Positions 42,144 through 51,743 of a stretch of DNA of 64,000 bases are shown here, piece after piece (position 1 is the stretch's first letter; the number at the start of each line of letters is the position of its first letter). The notes below the pieces were generated by a model. That model worked only from the letters and a program-made list of their open reading frames with translations. It did not search any database and was not told where the DNA came from. The position numbers and the translations under genes are program-made. The stretch is from UBA724 sp964229545 (GTDB taxonomy: Bacteria > Bacteroidota > Bacteroidia > Flavobacteriales > Flavobacteriaceae): contig CAXRDP010000050.1 in assembly GCA_964229545.1 (NCBI GenBank), forward strand, positions 1 through 64,000. The letters run 5' to 3'.

Positions 42144-42457
42144 CAGCTCAATTTTACAGCAGTACCGTAGGCCAACATCTCCGAGGCGCCTTGCGCTACC
42201 ACAGAAGTGGTGAATCGTATGTTTATGATTGCATCTGCGCCCATTCTTTGGGCATCTGCTATCATGCGTTGCAACGCCTGTTCACGTGCGTCCGCCTGTA
42301 GTTTGGTGTATTCTTCAATTTCACCTCCTACAATGTTTTTCAGGCTGGCGAAAATATCGCGTCCTATATTACGGCTACGTACGGTACTTCCTCTTGCAAC
42401 ACCCAAGGTTTCTGTAATGGTTTTGTTGGCTACAAATTCTGTATTGGTCAGTATCAT
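42143..42457 (-). CDS. YbjQ family (UPF0145) protein
   Basis: This 104-residue protein matches the YbjQ/heavy-metal-binding-like family, which forms pentameric rings; its biological role is unsettled. The family pattern is clear: GVARGSTVRSRNIGRDIFASLKNIVGGE near residues 19-46 (position only) and RMIADAQRMGADAIINIRFTTS near 68. It starts three nucleotides after the AI-2E transporter stop and is followed by the coupled 31-residue ORF. Confidence 0.92.
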   Translation of the reverse strand: MILTNTEFVANKTITETLGVARGSTVRSRNIGRDIFASLKNIVGGEIEEYTKLQADAREQALQRMIADAQRMGADAIINIRFTTSVVAQGASEMLAYGTAVKLS

Positions 42458-42460
42458 AAA

Positions 42461-43540
42461 TTAAATGTTTTTAGTGAGTGCTTTTACAATTTTATTGTTA
42501 GCATAAAATTCTTTAAAGATTACTTTAAGCGCTGTGTAAAAAGGAACTGCTGCAATCATTCCGACAGGCCCTCCTAGCAATCCTCCGACGATAATGATTA
42601 TGAATATTTCTAAAGGGTGCGATTGCACACTGTTAGAGAAAATCATGGGCTGGCTAAAGAAATTATCTATCATTTGACCTGCAAAAAAACCAATAAATAC
42701 ATAAATGGTTTTGGGTAAAATCTCTTGTGCAAAATCGGCGCCCAGATTGCTTGTCATGGTCAGAAAAATCATCAAAAGTCCCCCTATGATAGGACCTAAG
42801 TAGGGGATAAGGTTGAGCAATGCACAAATAAAAGCAATCGTGACTGCGTTGGGAATTCCAAAAATGACTAAAATTAAAGTATAGAAAACAAACAAAATAC
42901 TGATTTGAAAAAGCAGTCCGATAAAATACCTAGACAACAATCCCTTGATACGTTCCATAGACTTTTCAACTCTTTGTGTTTGCTTGTCATGAACAAACAC
43001 AAGAACGATTTGCTCTAAAAGTTTACTGTCCTTTAAAAAGAAAAAAGCAATAAAGAGCACTGAAAAAAGTCCGATTGTCCAACTTCCTAAGGTTCGTACA
43101 ATGCCATTGAAAGTTTCTGGCAGTATGCTGAAATCAAATGTGTCAATGGCTTTATTAATCCATTCTAACATGCTGATGTCATAGCGACCCAAATACATTT
43201 CAACCTCATTAATAAGAGAAGTGGCTGTAGATTCTAGGGCTTGCACATTAAGCAAGGAAAGGTTTTTGGCTTGTTCTATCAAAATCGGAATTAGAAGGGA
43301 AATAATTCCCAAAAAAACAGACAGAAGTATGGCAATGGTAGTGATGGTAGCCAAAGTATTCCCAAACTTGATGCGTTTTAAAAAAAGTGTGATGGGCCTG
43401 CCAATCAAAGACACAACAGCCGCAACAAGTACATAGATGATAATGGACTCAATAGCGACCAAAATATTGTAGGCTGCAACCAATAAAACTATAATTAGAA
43501 AAGCTTGGACAATTCCCTTGGTAATTGTTTGTGAATTCAT
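42461..43540 (-). CDS. AI-2E family transporter
   Basis: This 359-residue polytopic protein of the PerM/TqsA (AI-2E) family has about eight helices with the characteristic central gap. The C-terminal segments ALLNLIPYLGPIIGGLL near 238 and the FSQPMIFSNSVQSHPLEIFIIIIVGGLLGGPVGMIAAVP region near 290-330 are diagnostic. Some members export autoinducer-2, others act in Na+/H+ exchange; the substrate here is unknown. A TATCTTTA box ends 4 nt before the ATG, in the 18-nt gap after rsmE. Confidence 0.9.
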   Translation of the reverse strand: MNSQTITKGIVQAFLIIVLLVAAYNILVAIESIIIYVLVAAVVSLIGRPITLFLKRIKFGNTLATITTIAILLSVFLGIISLLIPILIEQAKNLSLLNVQALESTATSLINEVEMYLGRYDISMLEWINKAIDTFDFSILPETFNGIVRTLGSWTIGLFSVLFIAFFFLKDSKLLEQIVLVFVHDKQTQRVEKSMERIKGLLSRYFIGLLFQISILFVFYTLILVIFGIPNAVTIAFICALLNLIPYLGPIIGGLLMIFLTMTSNLGADFAQEILPKTIYVFIGFFAGQMIDNFFSQPMIFSNSVQSHPLEIFIIIIVGGLLGGPVGMIAAVPFYTALKVIFKEFYANNKIVKALTKNI

Positions 43541-43544
43541 AGCT

Positions 43545-43552
43545 TAAAGATA
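43545..43552 (-). promoter_or_regulatory. Putative -7 box (TATCTTTA) before the AI-2E transporter
   Basis: One base off TAnnTTTG; it lies in the rsmE to transporter gap, 4 nt before the ATG. Confidence 0.35.
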
Positions 43553-43558
43553 GTTTAT

Positions 43559-44260
43559 TTATACATGCAAAAGAGCAATGGTTTGACAAGCCACTAGGGC
43601 GGCCGTTTCGGTTCTTAAACGCTTATGGCCTAAGCTAATGGGCATTACATTTTTTGCTTGCGCATATGAGACTTCTTCTTCAGTAAAATCACCTTCGGGA
43701 CCTATAAAAATATGAATCTCATTTTCTAGGGTTGATACTTGGTGTAAGGGTGTTTTAGGCATGTCGTGGCAATGAGCAATGGCGCAATAGCCCTCTACAG
43801 AGTCCACAACTTTTTCGTAATCCGTCAAGGGATTTATTTTAGGCAAAAAAGCCCCCATGGACTGTTTCATGGCCGAAACAGCAATTTTTTCCAAACGTTC
43901 TGTTTTCACTATTTTTCGCTCGCTTTGATGACACAAAATGGGAGTGATTTGGTGTATGCCGATTTCGGTAGCTTTTTCTACAAACCATTCCAGTCTGTCC
44001 ATGTTTTTGGTGGGGGCTATGGCAATGTGGAGTTGGTAATTGTCAGCAGGAACTTGTGTTACTTTTGAAATGCGTACCCCACACGACTTGGGATCTATGA
44101 CCTCTAGCAGCCCTTGATATTGATTTCCTTTGCCATCGGTCAATACAATATGATCACGATGTTTTTTACGTAACACTTTGATGATGTGTTTGCTTTCTTC
44201 TCTGTCGAATGACGCAAATTCACATTCAGGATGTAAATCAGGATGGTAGAATTGTTGCAT
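43559..44260 (-). CDS. rsmE: 16S rRNA (uracil(1498)-N(3))-methyltransferase RsmE
   Basis: This 233-residue SPOUT methyltransferase modifies U1498 of 16S rRNA. The N-terminal PUA-like part includes SKHIIKVLRKKHRDHI near residue 24. The SPOUT knot is seen in IFIGPEGDFTEEEV near 188 and LGHKRLRTETAALVA near 212, which binds SAM. The ATG overlaps the last base of tsaD, so the two are co-transcribed. Confidence 0.95.
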   Translation of the reverse strand: MQQFYHPDLHPECEFASFDREESKHIIKVLRKKHRDHIVLTDGKGNQYQGLLEVIDPKSCGVRISKVTQVPADNYQLHIAIAPTKNMDRLEWFVEKATEIGIHQITPILCHQSERKIVKTERLEKIAVSAMKQSMGAFLPKINPLTDYEKVVDSVEGYCAIAHCHDMPKTPLHQVSTLENEIHIFIGPEGDFTEEEVSYAQAKNVMPISLGHKRLRTETAALVACQTIALLHV

Positions 44261-45252
44261 TAGAATGGCATTCTAGATTGGGCTTGGCTATCGAGTTGCC
44301 CATACTTTCCGTTTTCGTACTTAAAAGAACCTGCCAATGCGATCATGGCCGCGTTGTCTGTTGTCAAAGACAAAGGCGGCAGGTAAACATTCCATTCTTT
44401 TTTAGCCATAAGGGCATCTCGAAGCCCAGAGTTGGCAGATACGCCCCCTCCCAAAGCAACTTCGGTAATTCCTGTTTGTTGCACCGCAAGCTCAAGCTTT
44501 TCCATAACTATAGAAACAATTGTGCTCTGAATGGAAGCACACAAATCATTGAGATTTTTCTTGATGTATTTGTCGTCTTGTTGCTGTTTATCCCGTAGGT
44601 GATAAAGGATACTTGTTTTTAGCCCACTAAAGCTAAAATTGAGTGCTGACACATTGGGTTTGGCAAATTCAATACATGGTTTGCCTTCACAAGCCAGGCG
44701 ATCTATGGCGGGACCTGATGGATAGGGTAGACCTAACATTTTACCGGCTTTATCAAAGGCTTCTCCTACAGCATCGTCCAGGGTTTCCCCAATAATCTCC
44801 ATGTCATCGACATTTCTGACAATCACCAATTGGGTATGCCCTCCAGAAACTGTAAGTCCCAAAAATGGAAACTTTGGTTTGGGTAAATCTTTTTCAAAAT
44901 GCACCAAAAGATGCGCTTGCATATGATTTACCTCTATAAGTGGCACATCTAATGACAAAGCCAATGATTTTGCAAATGAATTGCCAACCAATAAAGACCC
45001 TACCAATCCGGGGCCTAGGGTATAGGCTACCGCATGTATGTCATTTTTAGCGATATTTGCTTGAGCCAATGCTTGGTCAACCACCGGTACAATATTTTGA
45101 AGGTGAGCACGTGCAGCCAGTTCTGGAACGACACCTCCAAATTGCTCGTGTACTCTTTGGTTGGCAATGACATTTGAAAGAATAGACCCGTCGTGTAAAA
45201 CAGCAGCTGCTGTGTCATCACATGAAGACTCTATTCCTAAAATTATGGGCAT
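44260..45252 (-). CDS. tsaD: tRNA N6-adenosine threonylcarbamoyltransferase TsaD
   Basis: TsaD, with TsaB and TsaE, transfers the threonylcarbamoyl group to A37 of ANN-reading tRNAs. Visible are GIESSCDDTAAAV near residue 6, the metal site HMQAH near 108, SGGHTQLV near 130 and GGGVSANSGLR near 268. A longer frame begins at 45303, but MPIILGIESSCDDT is the family N-terminus and gives 330 residues. It is first in tsaD-rsmE, divergent from tamB. Confidence 0.96.
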   Translation of the reverse strand: MPIILGIESSCDDTAAAVLHDGSILSNVIANQRVHEQFGGVVPELAARAHLQNIVPVVDQALAQANIAKNDIHAVAYTLGPGLVGSLLVGNSFAKSLALSLDVPLIEVNHMQAHLLVHFEKDLPKPKFPFLGLTVSGGHTQLVIVRNVDDMEIIGETLDDAVGEAFDKAGKMLGLPYPSGPAIDRLACEGKPCIEFAKPNVSALNFSFSGLKTSILYHLRDKQQQDDKYIKKNLNDLCASIQSTIVSIVMEKLELAVQQTGITEVALGGGVSANSGLRDALMAKKEWNVYLPPLSLTTDNAAMIALAGSFKYENGKYGQLDSQAQSRMPF

Positions 45253-45270
45253 GGTTATTGTTTCGTAGTA

Positions 45271-45278
45271 CAAAGTTA
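45271..45278 (-). promoter_or_regulatory. Putative -7 box (TAACTTTG) for tsaD
   Basis: Exact TAnnTTTG match on the minus strand, 18 nt before the tsaD ATG. Confidence 0.5.
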
Positions 45279-45288
45279 ATATTTTGCA

Positions 45289-48200
45289 TTGAGCCAAAAA
45301 CAAAAGCGACCGTTGAAGAAATATCTGGCCATGGCCATGGGTCTGTTTTTATTGGTTTTTTTGTTATTGTTTACTCCTGCAGTCCAATCTTTTTTAGGGA
45401 AATCACTTACCGATAATCTTCTGCAAAAACGTGGTGCAGATCTTTCTGTTGGACGGGTGTTTCTCAATCCTTTAGGGAAGGCATCTTTTCAAGATGTTTT
45501 GGTGCGAGACCATCAGGACGATACATTATTGTACATAAAAGAAGCGCGTTTTAATGCCTTTCGACTTCGTGGTTTTTTGGAAGGGTCACCAAATTTGGGT
45601 GCTTTACGTTTGCTTGGACTAAAGCTTAATATTCAAAAATATCAAGGAGACTCTCTCTCCAATCTTACCATTTTTGGCGCCAAACTCAAAAACGAAAACA
45701 ACAGAAAGTCGTCAATCAGAGCCCGTTCCATTCAAGTGGACAATGCCTATGTGGGTATATCAAACTACGACAAGCCAGACAGAAAACCTCTAGTATTCGA
45801 CAGCCTTCAAATGCGCCTTAATGATTTTTTTCTATTCGGGGACAGTTTGGCATTGGATGTTGATAAAATAGTCTTCACAGAAACCAATCATAAATTTAAG
45901 GTTTCTCATTTGAGCACTGACTTTAGTTATAGTCCTACTTATATGGGGTTAAAGAATCTAAAGATTGTCACACCTCATAGTGAAATCAGCTCTGACATCT
46001 CCTTTGAGTACCCAGTTAAAGGGATGCGAAATTTTTCGCAGTTGGTACAAATAGAATCCTTTTTTCACACATCATCCATTGGAGTAGGTGACTTAAAATC
46101 TTTTCTTCCGTCATTGGGTAAAGGTGTTTTAAAACTGGAAACTGCCACTATGCGTGGCACCCTTGAAAGCCTCCTCATTCAGCCCTTACAATTGAGTTAT
46201 GAGGACACTTTCTTTTCTGGTGAATTGCTTGTAAACCAACCAAGTAATGGAGAATCAGAAATAGAAATAAACATCAAAAATTTGTCAACCAATTTTTCTC
46301 AGTGGAGCAACTTGGTGCCGGGCCTTCAACAGACCATTTTGGCTCCTATGGAACGAATGGGAAAACAGTCTATTTCCGGACACGTCCAATTAAGCGAGGA
46401 AGTAAATCAAACCGATTTGAAAATTGTCGGTAGTTCGAGTATTGCAGAATTAGATTTACAGCTCTATGCTGTGGAAGATGATTGGCACTATTCCGGATTT
46501 GTTTCTGTTGATGAATTTAACCTGGGTCAATTGCTCAATCAATACAACTTAGGTAAAACCACTTTTGCACTTGACATAGATGGTAAGGGATTAAAATTTG
46601 ATGCTCTAAATACCAAGCTACATGGCACTTTTGATTCATTTGTCTTCAACGATTATACTTACCAGAACATAGATGTCAATGGTATTTTTGAGAGAGGTTT
46701 GTTTAATGGGGATTTGTCAGTCGATGACCCCAATCTTAAACTAAACTTTGAAGGTTCTTTTGATGCTTTAAGAGAAACAAAAAACATCTCGTGTTTTGCT
46801 CAAGTTAGCCACGCAAATCTAAACGCCATAGGCTTACCATTTTTAAACCCCAATACTGTTTTCTCGGGAGACATTGAGTTGGTAAGTCAGGGCAATAGTG
46901 CAGATGACTTTATTGGAGATTTGTTCATTGAGTCAGGCAAACTCACCAACAACAAAAAAAGTTTTACTTTTTCTCGTTTTACCGTCCAATCAAGGCTCAA
47001 TGATGGGATCCGGTTTGTCAACCTTCGCTCACAAGACGTTTTGGGCGGCTTGCTATATGGAAAGTTTGGTTTTTCCCAAATCCCCTCGATGTTTAAAAAC
47101 ACATTGGGGAGCTATTTCTCAAACTATGTTCCACAAAGTATTGACAAAAACCAATTTGTAAACTTCAACTTTAATATACGTGGTAAAATTGCCAGTGCTT
47201 TGATTCCCGGATTGGAACTCAGTGACAATACTTTTATTCAAGGTTATGTCGATGCAGATCAAAACAATTTTCGATTAAAAGTCAATGCACCCAAACTGAA
47301 ATGGAAGCAAACGGAAATCGAACGTTTGTCAATGAATATAGATAATCAAAACCCCTTGATCAATGGTCATTTAAAATTTGAGCAATTGCAATCCAAATGG
47401 GTACAGGCCGGAGAATTTAATTTGATCAACACCGCTGTCAATGACACCCTTTTCTTTAGAGCCGAATACGATGATGCCAAAAAAGAAAACTTTCAGAACA
47501 ATTTGAATTTTTACTTTACGTTTGATGATGTCCAGCAACCTGTTTTTGGAATTCAACCCTCTACAATACGATATCGTGACCAATTGTGGGATGTCAATTC
47601 GTCTACCCAAAGCAGGTTGATTTTCAATGACCAAGGGTATGCCCTTGAGCCTATTACTTTTTCAAACGATTCCTCACGCTTGCGTTTTTCTGTAGAGAAA
47701 AACATACGTCAAATCATCAACGCCAAGTTTGAAAATGTAAAGCTTTCAGACCTGATTCCTCCCAATCCAATATTCTCTACTGATGGTGTGGCCAATGGAA
47801 ATTTCAGTATTAGAAATGACCCCGAAGGCCTTGGAGGCACCTCTTTGGTTCAAATTGATGATTTTTCAATGAATGAGGTTTCTTTAGGTCAAGCTGTTAT
47901 TGAATTAACTTCCAATACTGCTGAACAGTACAGATTGTCCTTTATAACTAAATCCAATGATAGTGTTACTAGCCAAATAAAAGGAAATGTACACTATCCT
48001 AGTGTGGAAGATGCTTCGTTCGATTTGAGTGCAGATTTTACTTCTTTCCCCGCTGCATCTTTGAAAAACCTAATGGGAACTTCCTTCGAAAATATCATGG
48101 GAAGTTTGAATGGAAACCTTAGTATTGGTGGCAAAGTTGATCAACCTATAATCAAGGGAGATTTGTTTTTAAATCAATTTTCTTTTGACGTTCCCTATCT

Positions 48201-49620
48201 AGGTGTTTCCTATGAATTTCCAGAAGACATACAGGTGGAGGTAACACCCGATTTGTTTGCATTTAAATCTAGCCCAGTCAAAGATCTCGTTTTTAATTCA
48301 ATGGGTGTTGTGGATGGTAAACTCACCCACAACAACTTTAAAAACTTTATCCCTGATTTTACAATTTCCTCTGATCGTTTGCTAGTACTCGACACAAAAT
48401 TTAATCCCCAATCCAATTATTATGGCACGGCTTTTATGAATGGATTGGTTCATGTTTTTGGTGGTGCACAAAACATCAACTTTGACATTCAAGGTCAAAC
48501 AGCTTCTGGTACTGATATCTCCATACCTATACTTGAAGCTACAGCTATCGATGATGCCACGTACATACGTTTTGTTGATAAATACAGAAAAGCAGAAACA
48601 CCCGAACCCACAGTCAAAACATTGAAAGGCTTATCCTTAGATTTTGATTTGGATGTAACTCCCGATGCACGACTAGGAATAGTAGTTGACACCAAAACAG
48701 GAAGTTCTTTGAGTGGTAAGGGAGTGGGTAATATTTTAATGAAAATCAACTCGACCGGAGTTTTTAATATTTGGGGTGACTATATTGCTTTAGACGGAGC
48801 TTATAATTTTAAAAATCTAGGGATTATAGAGAAAAAATTTATAGTACAACCCGGAGGAACCATTGTATGGAATGGGGATCCTTATGCTGCTCAAATCAAT
48901 ATGCAGGCGGTTTATGAAGTACCCGGAGGTGCTAACCCCACAGTTTTGATAGAAACTACAGGGGTCAATAGAAAAATCCCTACAGAAGTGACTGTAAACC
49001 TAAATGGGAATTTACTAAATCTTGAAACCCCCACTTTTGATATAGATTTTCCAAATGCATCCGCCAATTTGAGAAATGAACTCGAGTATCGTCTCATTGA
49101 CGAGGAGCGTCGCCAATTACAAGCGATTTCGCTCCTATCTCAAGGTGTATTTATTAGTCAATTCTCATTGTCTGCGCTTTCAACTCAGACCCTAACCAAC
49201 AACCTCTTTCAGAAAGCGTCTGGGGTTTTTGAGTCTATTTTTTCGGGTGACGATGACAAGATGAATGTCGGATTAGATTACCTTCAAGGTGATCGTAATG
49301 CAGCTTCGACTGTTCAAACACGTGATAGGTTGGGTTTGACTCTCGTTACCCAAATCTCAGATCGAATGCTCATCAACGGAAAGGTAGGTGTGCCTGTCGG
49401 TGGTGTCGAAGAAACCATCATTGTTGGAGATGTTACCATTGAATTTTTATTAAACAAAGAAGGTAGCCTTCGTGCACGCATTTTTAACAGAGAGAACGAA
49501 TTTCAATATTTTGGTGATGATTTGGGTTACACCCAAGGTATTGGACTATCATACAAGGTCGAATTTGACGACTTTAAGAGTCTAATTAGAAAAATCATAA
49601 AAAAGAATGCAATTTTATAG
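45289..49620 (+). CDS. tamB: TamB/DUF490 family translocation and assembly protein
   Basis: This 1443-residue protein is anchored by one N-terminal helix (about residues 13-33), continues as a long, repetitive beta-rich region (an AsmA/TamB-like groove) and ends with the DUF490 domain (about 1000-1443). DUF490 is marked by GDYIALDGAYNFKNLGIIEKKF near 1163 (position only), GGTIVWNGDP near 1188 and the C-terminal LSYKVEFDDF. TamB proteins span the periplasm and help move lipids or assemble outer-membrane proteins. The start is TTG at 45289, which keeps the basic residues before the helix; internal ATGs at 45331 and 45337 would lose them. Confidence 0.92.
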   Translation: MSQKQKRPLKKYLAMAMGLFLLVFLLLFTPAVQSFLGKSLTDNLLQKRGADLSVGRVFLNPLGKASFQDVLVRDHQDDTLLYIKEARFNAFRLRGFLEGSPNLGALRLLGLKLNIQKYQGDSLSNLTIFGAKLKNENNRKSSIRARSIQVDNAYVGISNYDKPDRKPLVFDSLQMRLNDFFLFGDSLALDVDKIVFTETNHKFKVSHLSTDFSYSPTYMGLKNLKIVTPHSEISSDISFEYPVKGMRNFSQLVQIESFFHTSSIGVGDLKSFLPSLGKGVLKLETATMRGTLESLLIQPLQLSYEDTFFSGELLVNQPSNGESEIEINIKNLSTNFSQWSNLVPGLQQTILAPMERMGKQSISGHVQLSEEVNQTDLKIVGSSSIAELDLQLYAVEDDWHYSGFVSVDEFNLGQLLNQYNLGKTTFALDIDGKGLKFDALNTKLHGTFDSFVFNDYTYQNIDVNGIFERGLFNGDLSVDDPNLKLNFEGSFDALRETKNISCFAQVSHANLNAIGLPFLNPNTVFSGDIELVSQGNSADDFIGDLFIESGKLTNNKKSFTFSRFTVQSRLNDGIRFVNLRSQDVLGGLLYGKFGFSQIPSMFKNTLGSYFSNYVPQSIDKNQFVNFNFNIRGKIASALIPGLELSDNTFIQGYVDADQNNFRLKVNAPKLKWKQTEIERLSMNIDNQNPLINGHLKFEQLQSKWVQAGEFNLINTAVNDTLFFRAEYDDAKKENFQNNLNFYFTFDDVQQPVFGIQPSTIRYRDQLWDVNSSTQSRLIFNDQGYALEPITFSNDSSRLRFSVEKNIRQIINAKFENVKLSDLIPPNPIFSTDGVANGNFSIRNDPEGLGGTSLVQIDDFSMNEVSLGQAVIELTSNTAEQYRLSFITKSNDSVTSQIKGNVHYPSVEDASFDLSADFTSFPAASLKNLMGTSFENIMGSLNGNLSIGGKVDQPIIKGDLFLNQFSFDVPYLGVSYEFPEDIQVEVTPDLFAFKSSPVKDLVFNSMGVVDGKLTHNNFKNFIPDFTISSDRLLVLDTKFNPQSNYYGTAFMNGLVHVFGGAQNINFDIQGQTASGTDISIPILEATAIDDATYIRFVDKYRKAETPEPTVKTLKGLSLDFDLDVTPDARLGIVVDTKTGSSLSGKGVGNILMKINSTGVFNIWGDYIALDGAYNFKNLGIIEKKFIVQPGGTIVWNGDPYAAQINMQAVYEVPGGANPTVLIETTGVNRKIPTEVTVNLNGNLLNLETPTFDIDFPNASANLRNELEYRLIDEERRQLQAISLLSQGVFISQFSLSALSTQTLTNNLFQKASGVFESIFSGDDDKMNVGLDYLQGDRNAASTVQTRDRLGLTLVTQISDRMLINGKVGVPVGGVEETIIVGDVTIEFLLNKEGSLRARIFNRENEFQYFGDDLGYTQGIGLSYKVEFDDFKSLIRKIIKKNAIL

Positions 49621-49637
49621 GATATTATCAGTAATGC

Positions 49638-49670
49638 GCAAATAATTTACATCCTTATTTGCTTTTATTT
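49638..49670 (+). terminator. Intrinsic terminator after tamB
   Basis: GCAAATAA pairs perfectly with TTATTTGC around a 9-nt loop and is followed by TTTTATTT. The stem is AT-rich, so it is weaker than the other terminators here. Confidence 0.6.
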
Positions 49671-49710
49671 AAAATATATAGTTCTTCTGTATCAATCAGA
49701 AATAAGTTTG

Positions 49711-49718
49711 TAATTTCG
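49711..49718 (+). promoter_or_regulatory. Putative -7 box (TAATTTCG) for pfkA-gap
   Basis: One base off TAnnTTTG, 10 nt before the pfkA ATG and downstream of the tamB terminator. Confidence 0.45.
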
Positions 49719-49728
49719 CGACGCAATT

Positions 49729-50715
49729 ATGGATAAACACATCAAAAATATTGCTGTTCTAACCTCAGGTGGTGATGCCCCCGGAATGAATGCTGCTTTG
49801 CGTTCGGTTGTACGTACATGTGCTCACTACAAAATCAATTGTTTTGGGGTTTATCGTGGATATCAAGGACTCATTGAAGGCGATATAAAACCCCTTTCTG
49901 CCAGAAGTGTCAATAACATCATCAACAAAGGGGGAACCAAGCTCAAATCGGCTCGCTCCCAAGAATTCCGTACCAAAGAAGGTCGAAGAAGTGCCTTTGA
50001 GAATTTAAAAAAACACGGAATAGAAGCTTTGGTGGTGATTGGAGGTGATGGTAGTTTTACAGGTGGGATGATTTTTGAGAAAGAATTTGGTATTCCAGTT
50101 GTTGGCATTCCCGGTACCATTGACAATGATATTTTTGGGACCTCTCACACCATTGGTTATGATACTGCGCTAAATACGGTCGTGGAGGCTATCGATAAAA
50201 TTCGCGATACAGCCATTTCTCACAACCGATTGTTCTTTGTTGAAGTGATGGGTAGGGATGCTGGTCATATAGCGCTCAATGTGGGTATAGGTGCCGGTGC
50301 TGAAGAAATATTAATCCCTGAGGAAAATCTTGGTTTAGAGCGCCTGCTTGAATCTTTGAAGCGCAGCAAAAAATCCGGCAAATCTTCCAGTATCGTCGTG
50401 GTTGCTGAAGGTGATAAAATTGGAAAAAACGTCTTTGAATTGGCCGAATATATTGAAGAAAATCTTCCTGCTTACGAAGTTCGTGTTTCTGTACTTGGTC
50501 ACATCCAACGCGGAGGTACACCTTCTTGCTTTGACCGCGTTTTGGCCAGTCGTATGGGTCTCAAGGCTGTAGAAGCACTTATGGAAGGTGTTTCTGGACA
50601 TATGGTAGGAATGCAAGATGGAGAAATGATTCTTACTCCTTTAAACAAAGCCATCAAAGGAAAATCTAAAATTAACCGCGAACTCATTCGCGTTTCTGAT
50701 ATAATGACTCTTTAA
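49729..50715 (+). CDS. pfkA: ATP-dependent 6-phosphofructokinase
   Basis: PfkA phosphorylates fructose 6-phosphate, the committed step of glycolysis. TSGGDAPGMNAALR is at residue 11, GGDGSFTGG near 105 (the GGDGS form points to ATP rather than pyrophosphate) and the catalytic PGTIDNDI near 128. MGRDAGHIAL near 173 is also intact. 328 residues is the usual bacterial length. gap begins 14 nt downstream, so the two glycolytic genes probably share one transcript. Confidence 0.97.
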   Translation: MDKHIKNIAVLTSGGDAPGMNAALRSVVRTCAHYKINCFGVYRGYQGLIEGDIKPLSARSVNNIINKGGTKLKSARSQEFRTKEGRRSAFENLKKHGIEALVVIGGDGSFTGGMIFEKEFGIPVVGIPGTIDNDIFGTSHTIGYDTALNTVVEAIDKIRDTAISHNRLFFVEVMGRDAGHIALNVGIGAGAEEILIPEENLGLERLLESLKRSKKSGKSSSIVVVAEGDKIGKNVFELAEYIEENLPAYEVRVSVLGHIQRGGTPSCFDRVLASRMGLKAVEALMEGVSGHMVGMQDGEMILTPLNKAIKGKSKINRELIRVSDIMTL

Positions 50716-50729
50716 AACAAAATAATACA

Positions 50730-51734
50730 ATGTCTACTACACTTAAACTTGGAATAAACGGATTTGGAAGAATTGGACGTATGGTCTTTCGTGCTTCTTT
50801 GCAAAAGGACAACGTCGAGGTTGTTGCCATCAACGACTTACTCGATGTGGAGCACTTGGCTTACTTGCTCAAATACGACTCTGTCCACGGAACCTGTTCG
50901 TCATCTATTGAAATCAAAGATGGCCATTTGGTAGTAGATGGAAAAACAGTGCGTATCACTGCTGAGCGTGACCCCCAAAACCTTAAATGGGATGAGGTTG
51001 GCGCCGATGTTGTTGCCGAATGTACAGGGATTTTTACGACTCTTGAAAAAGCCCAATTGCACATCGACGGAGGTGCCAAAAAAGTAGTCATTTCTGCCCC
51101 TTCTGCTGATGCCCCCATGTTTGTAATGGGTGTAAACCACCAAGAACTGAAAGCCACTGATACTATTGTTTCTAATGCTTCTTGTACTACCAACTGTTTG
51201 GCACCTCTAGCCAAAGTATTACATGACAATTTTGGTGTGGCTGAAGCTTTGATGACTACGGTTCATGCGGTGACAGCTACCCAAATGACGGTTGATGGCC
51301 CTTCTCGTAAGGACTATCGTGGAGGACGCTCTTCTATGATTAATATTATCCCAGCTTCCACTGGAGCTGCCAAAGCGGTTACTAAAGTAATCCCGTCATT
51401 GGAAGGAAAAATCACTGGAATGGCATTCCGTGTTCCTACTGCAGATGTTTCCGTTGTTGATTTGACTGTAAAGCTTGAAAAAGCTACAAGCTATGATGAA
51501 GTAATGGCTGCGCTCAAGTCTGCTTCTGAAGGAGCTATGTCTGGCATTCTTGGTTACACCGAAGAATTGGTGGTTTCCCAAGATTTTATCGGCGATGCAC
51601 GTACTTCTATTGTTGATGCCAACGCTGGTATTCAGCTAAATGATACTTTCTTCAAAATTGTTTCATGGTATGATAACGAAGCGGGTTATTCCAACAAATT
51701 GATAGAGCTCGCACAGTTAGCCAACTCACTATAA
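50730..51734 (+). CDS. gap: Glyceraldehyde-3-phosphate dehydrogenase
   Basis: This 334-residue NAD-dependent enzyme oxidises glyceraldehyde 3-phosphate. The NAD loop NGFGRIGRM is at residue 9, the active site SNASCTTNCLAPLAKVL near 150 contains the catalytic Cys, and the substrate site NEAGYSNKL is at the end. Asp in AINDLLDVEH near 34 fits NAD rather than NADP use. It lies between pfkA and an N-acetylglucosamine kinase gene, 9 nt upstream of the latter. Confidence 0.97.
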   Translation: MSTTLKLGINGFGRIGRMVFRASLQKDNVEVVAINDLLDVEHLAYLLKYDSVHGTCSSSIEIKDGHLVVDGKTVRITAERDPQNLKWDEVGADVVAECTGIFTTLEKAQLHIDGGAKKVVISAPSADAPMFVMGVNHQELKATDTIVSNASCTTNCLAPLAKVLHDNFGVAEALMTTVHAVTATQMTVDGPSRKDYRGGRSSMINIIPASTGAAKAVTKVIPSLEGKITGMAFRVPTADVSVVDLTVKLEKATSYDEVMAALKSASEGAMSGILGYTEELVVSQDFIGDARTSIVDANAGIQLNDTFFKIVSWYDNEAGYSNKLIELAQLANSL

Positions 51735-51743
51735 CACCATCTT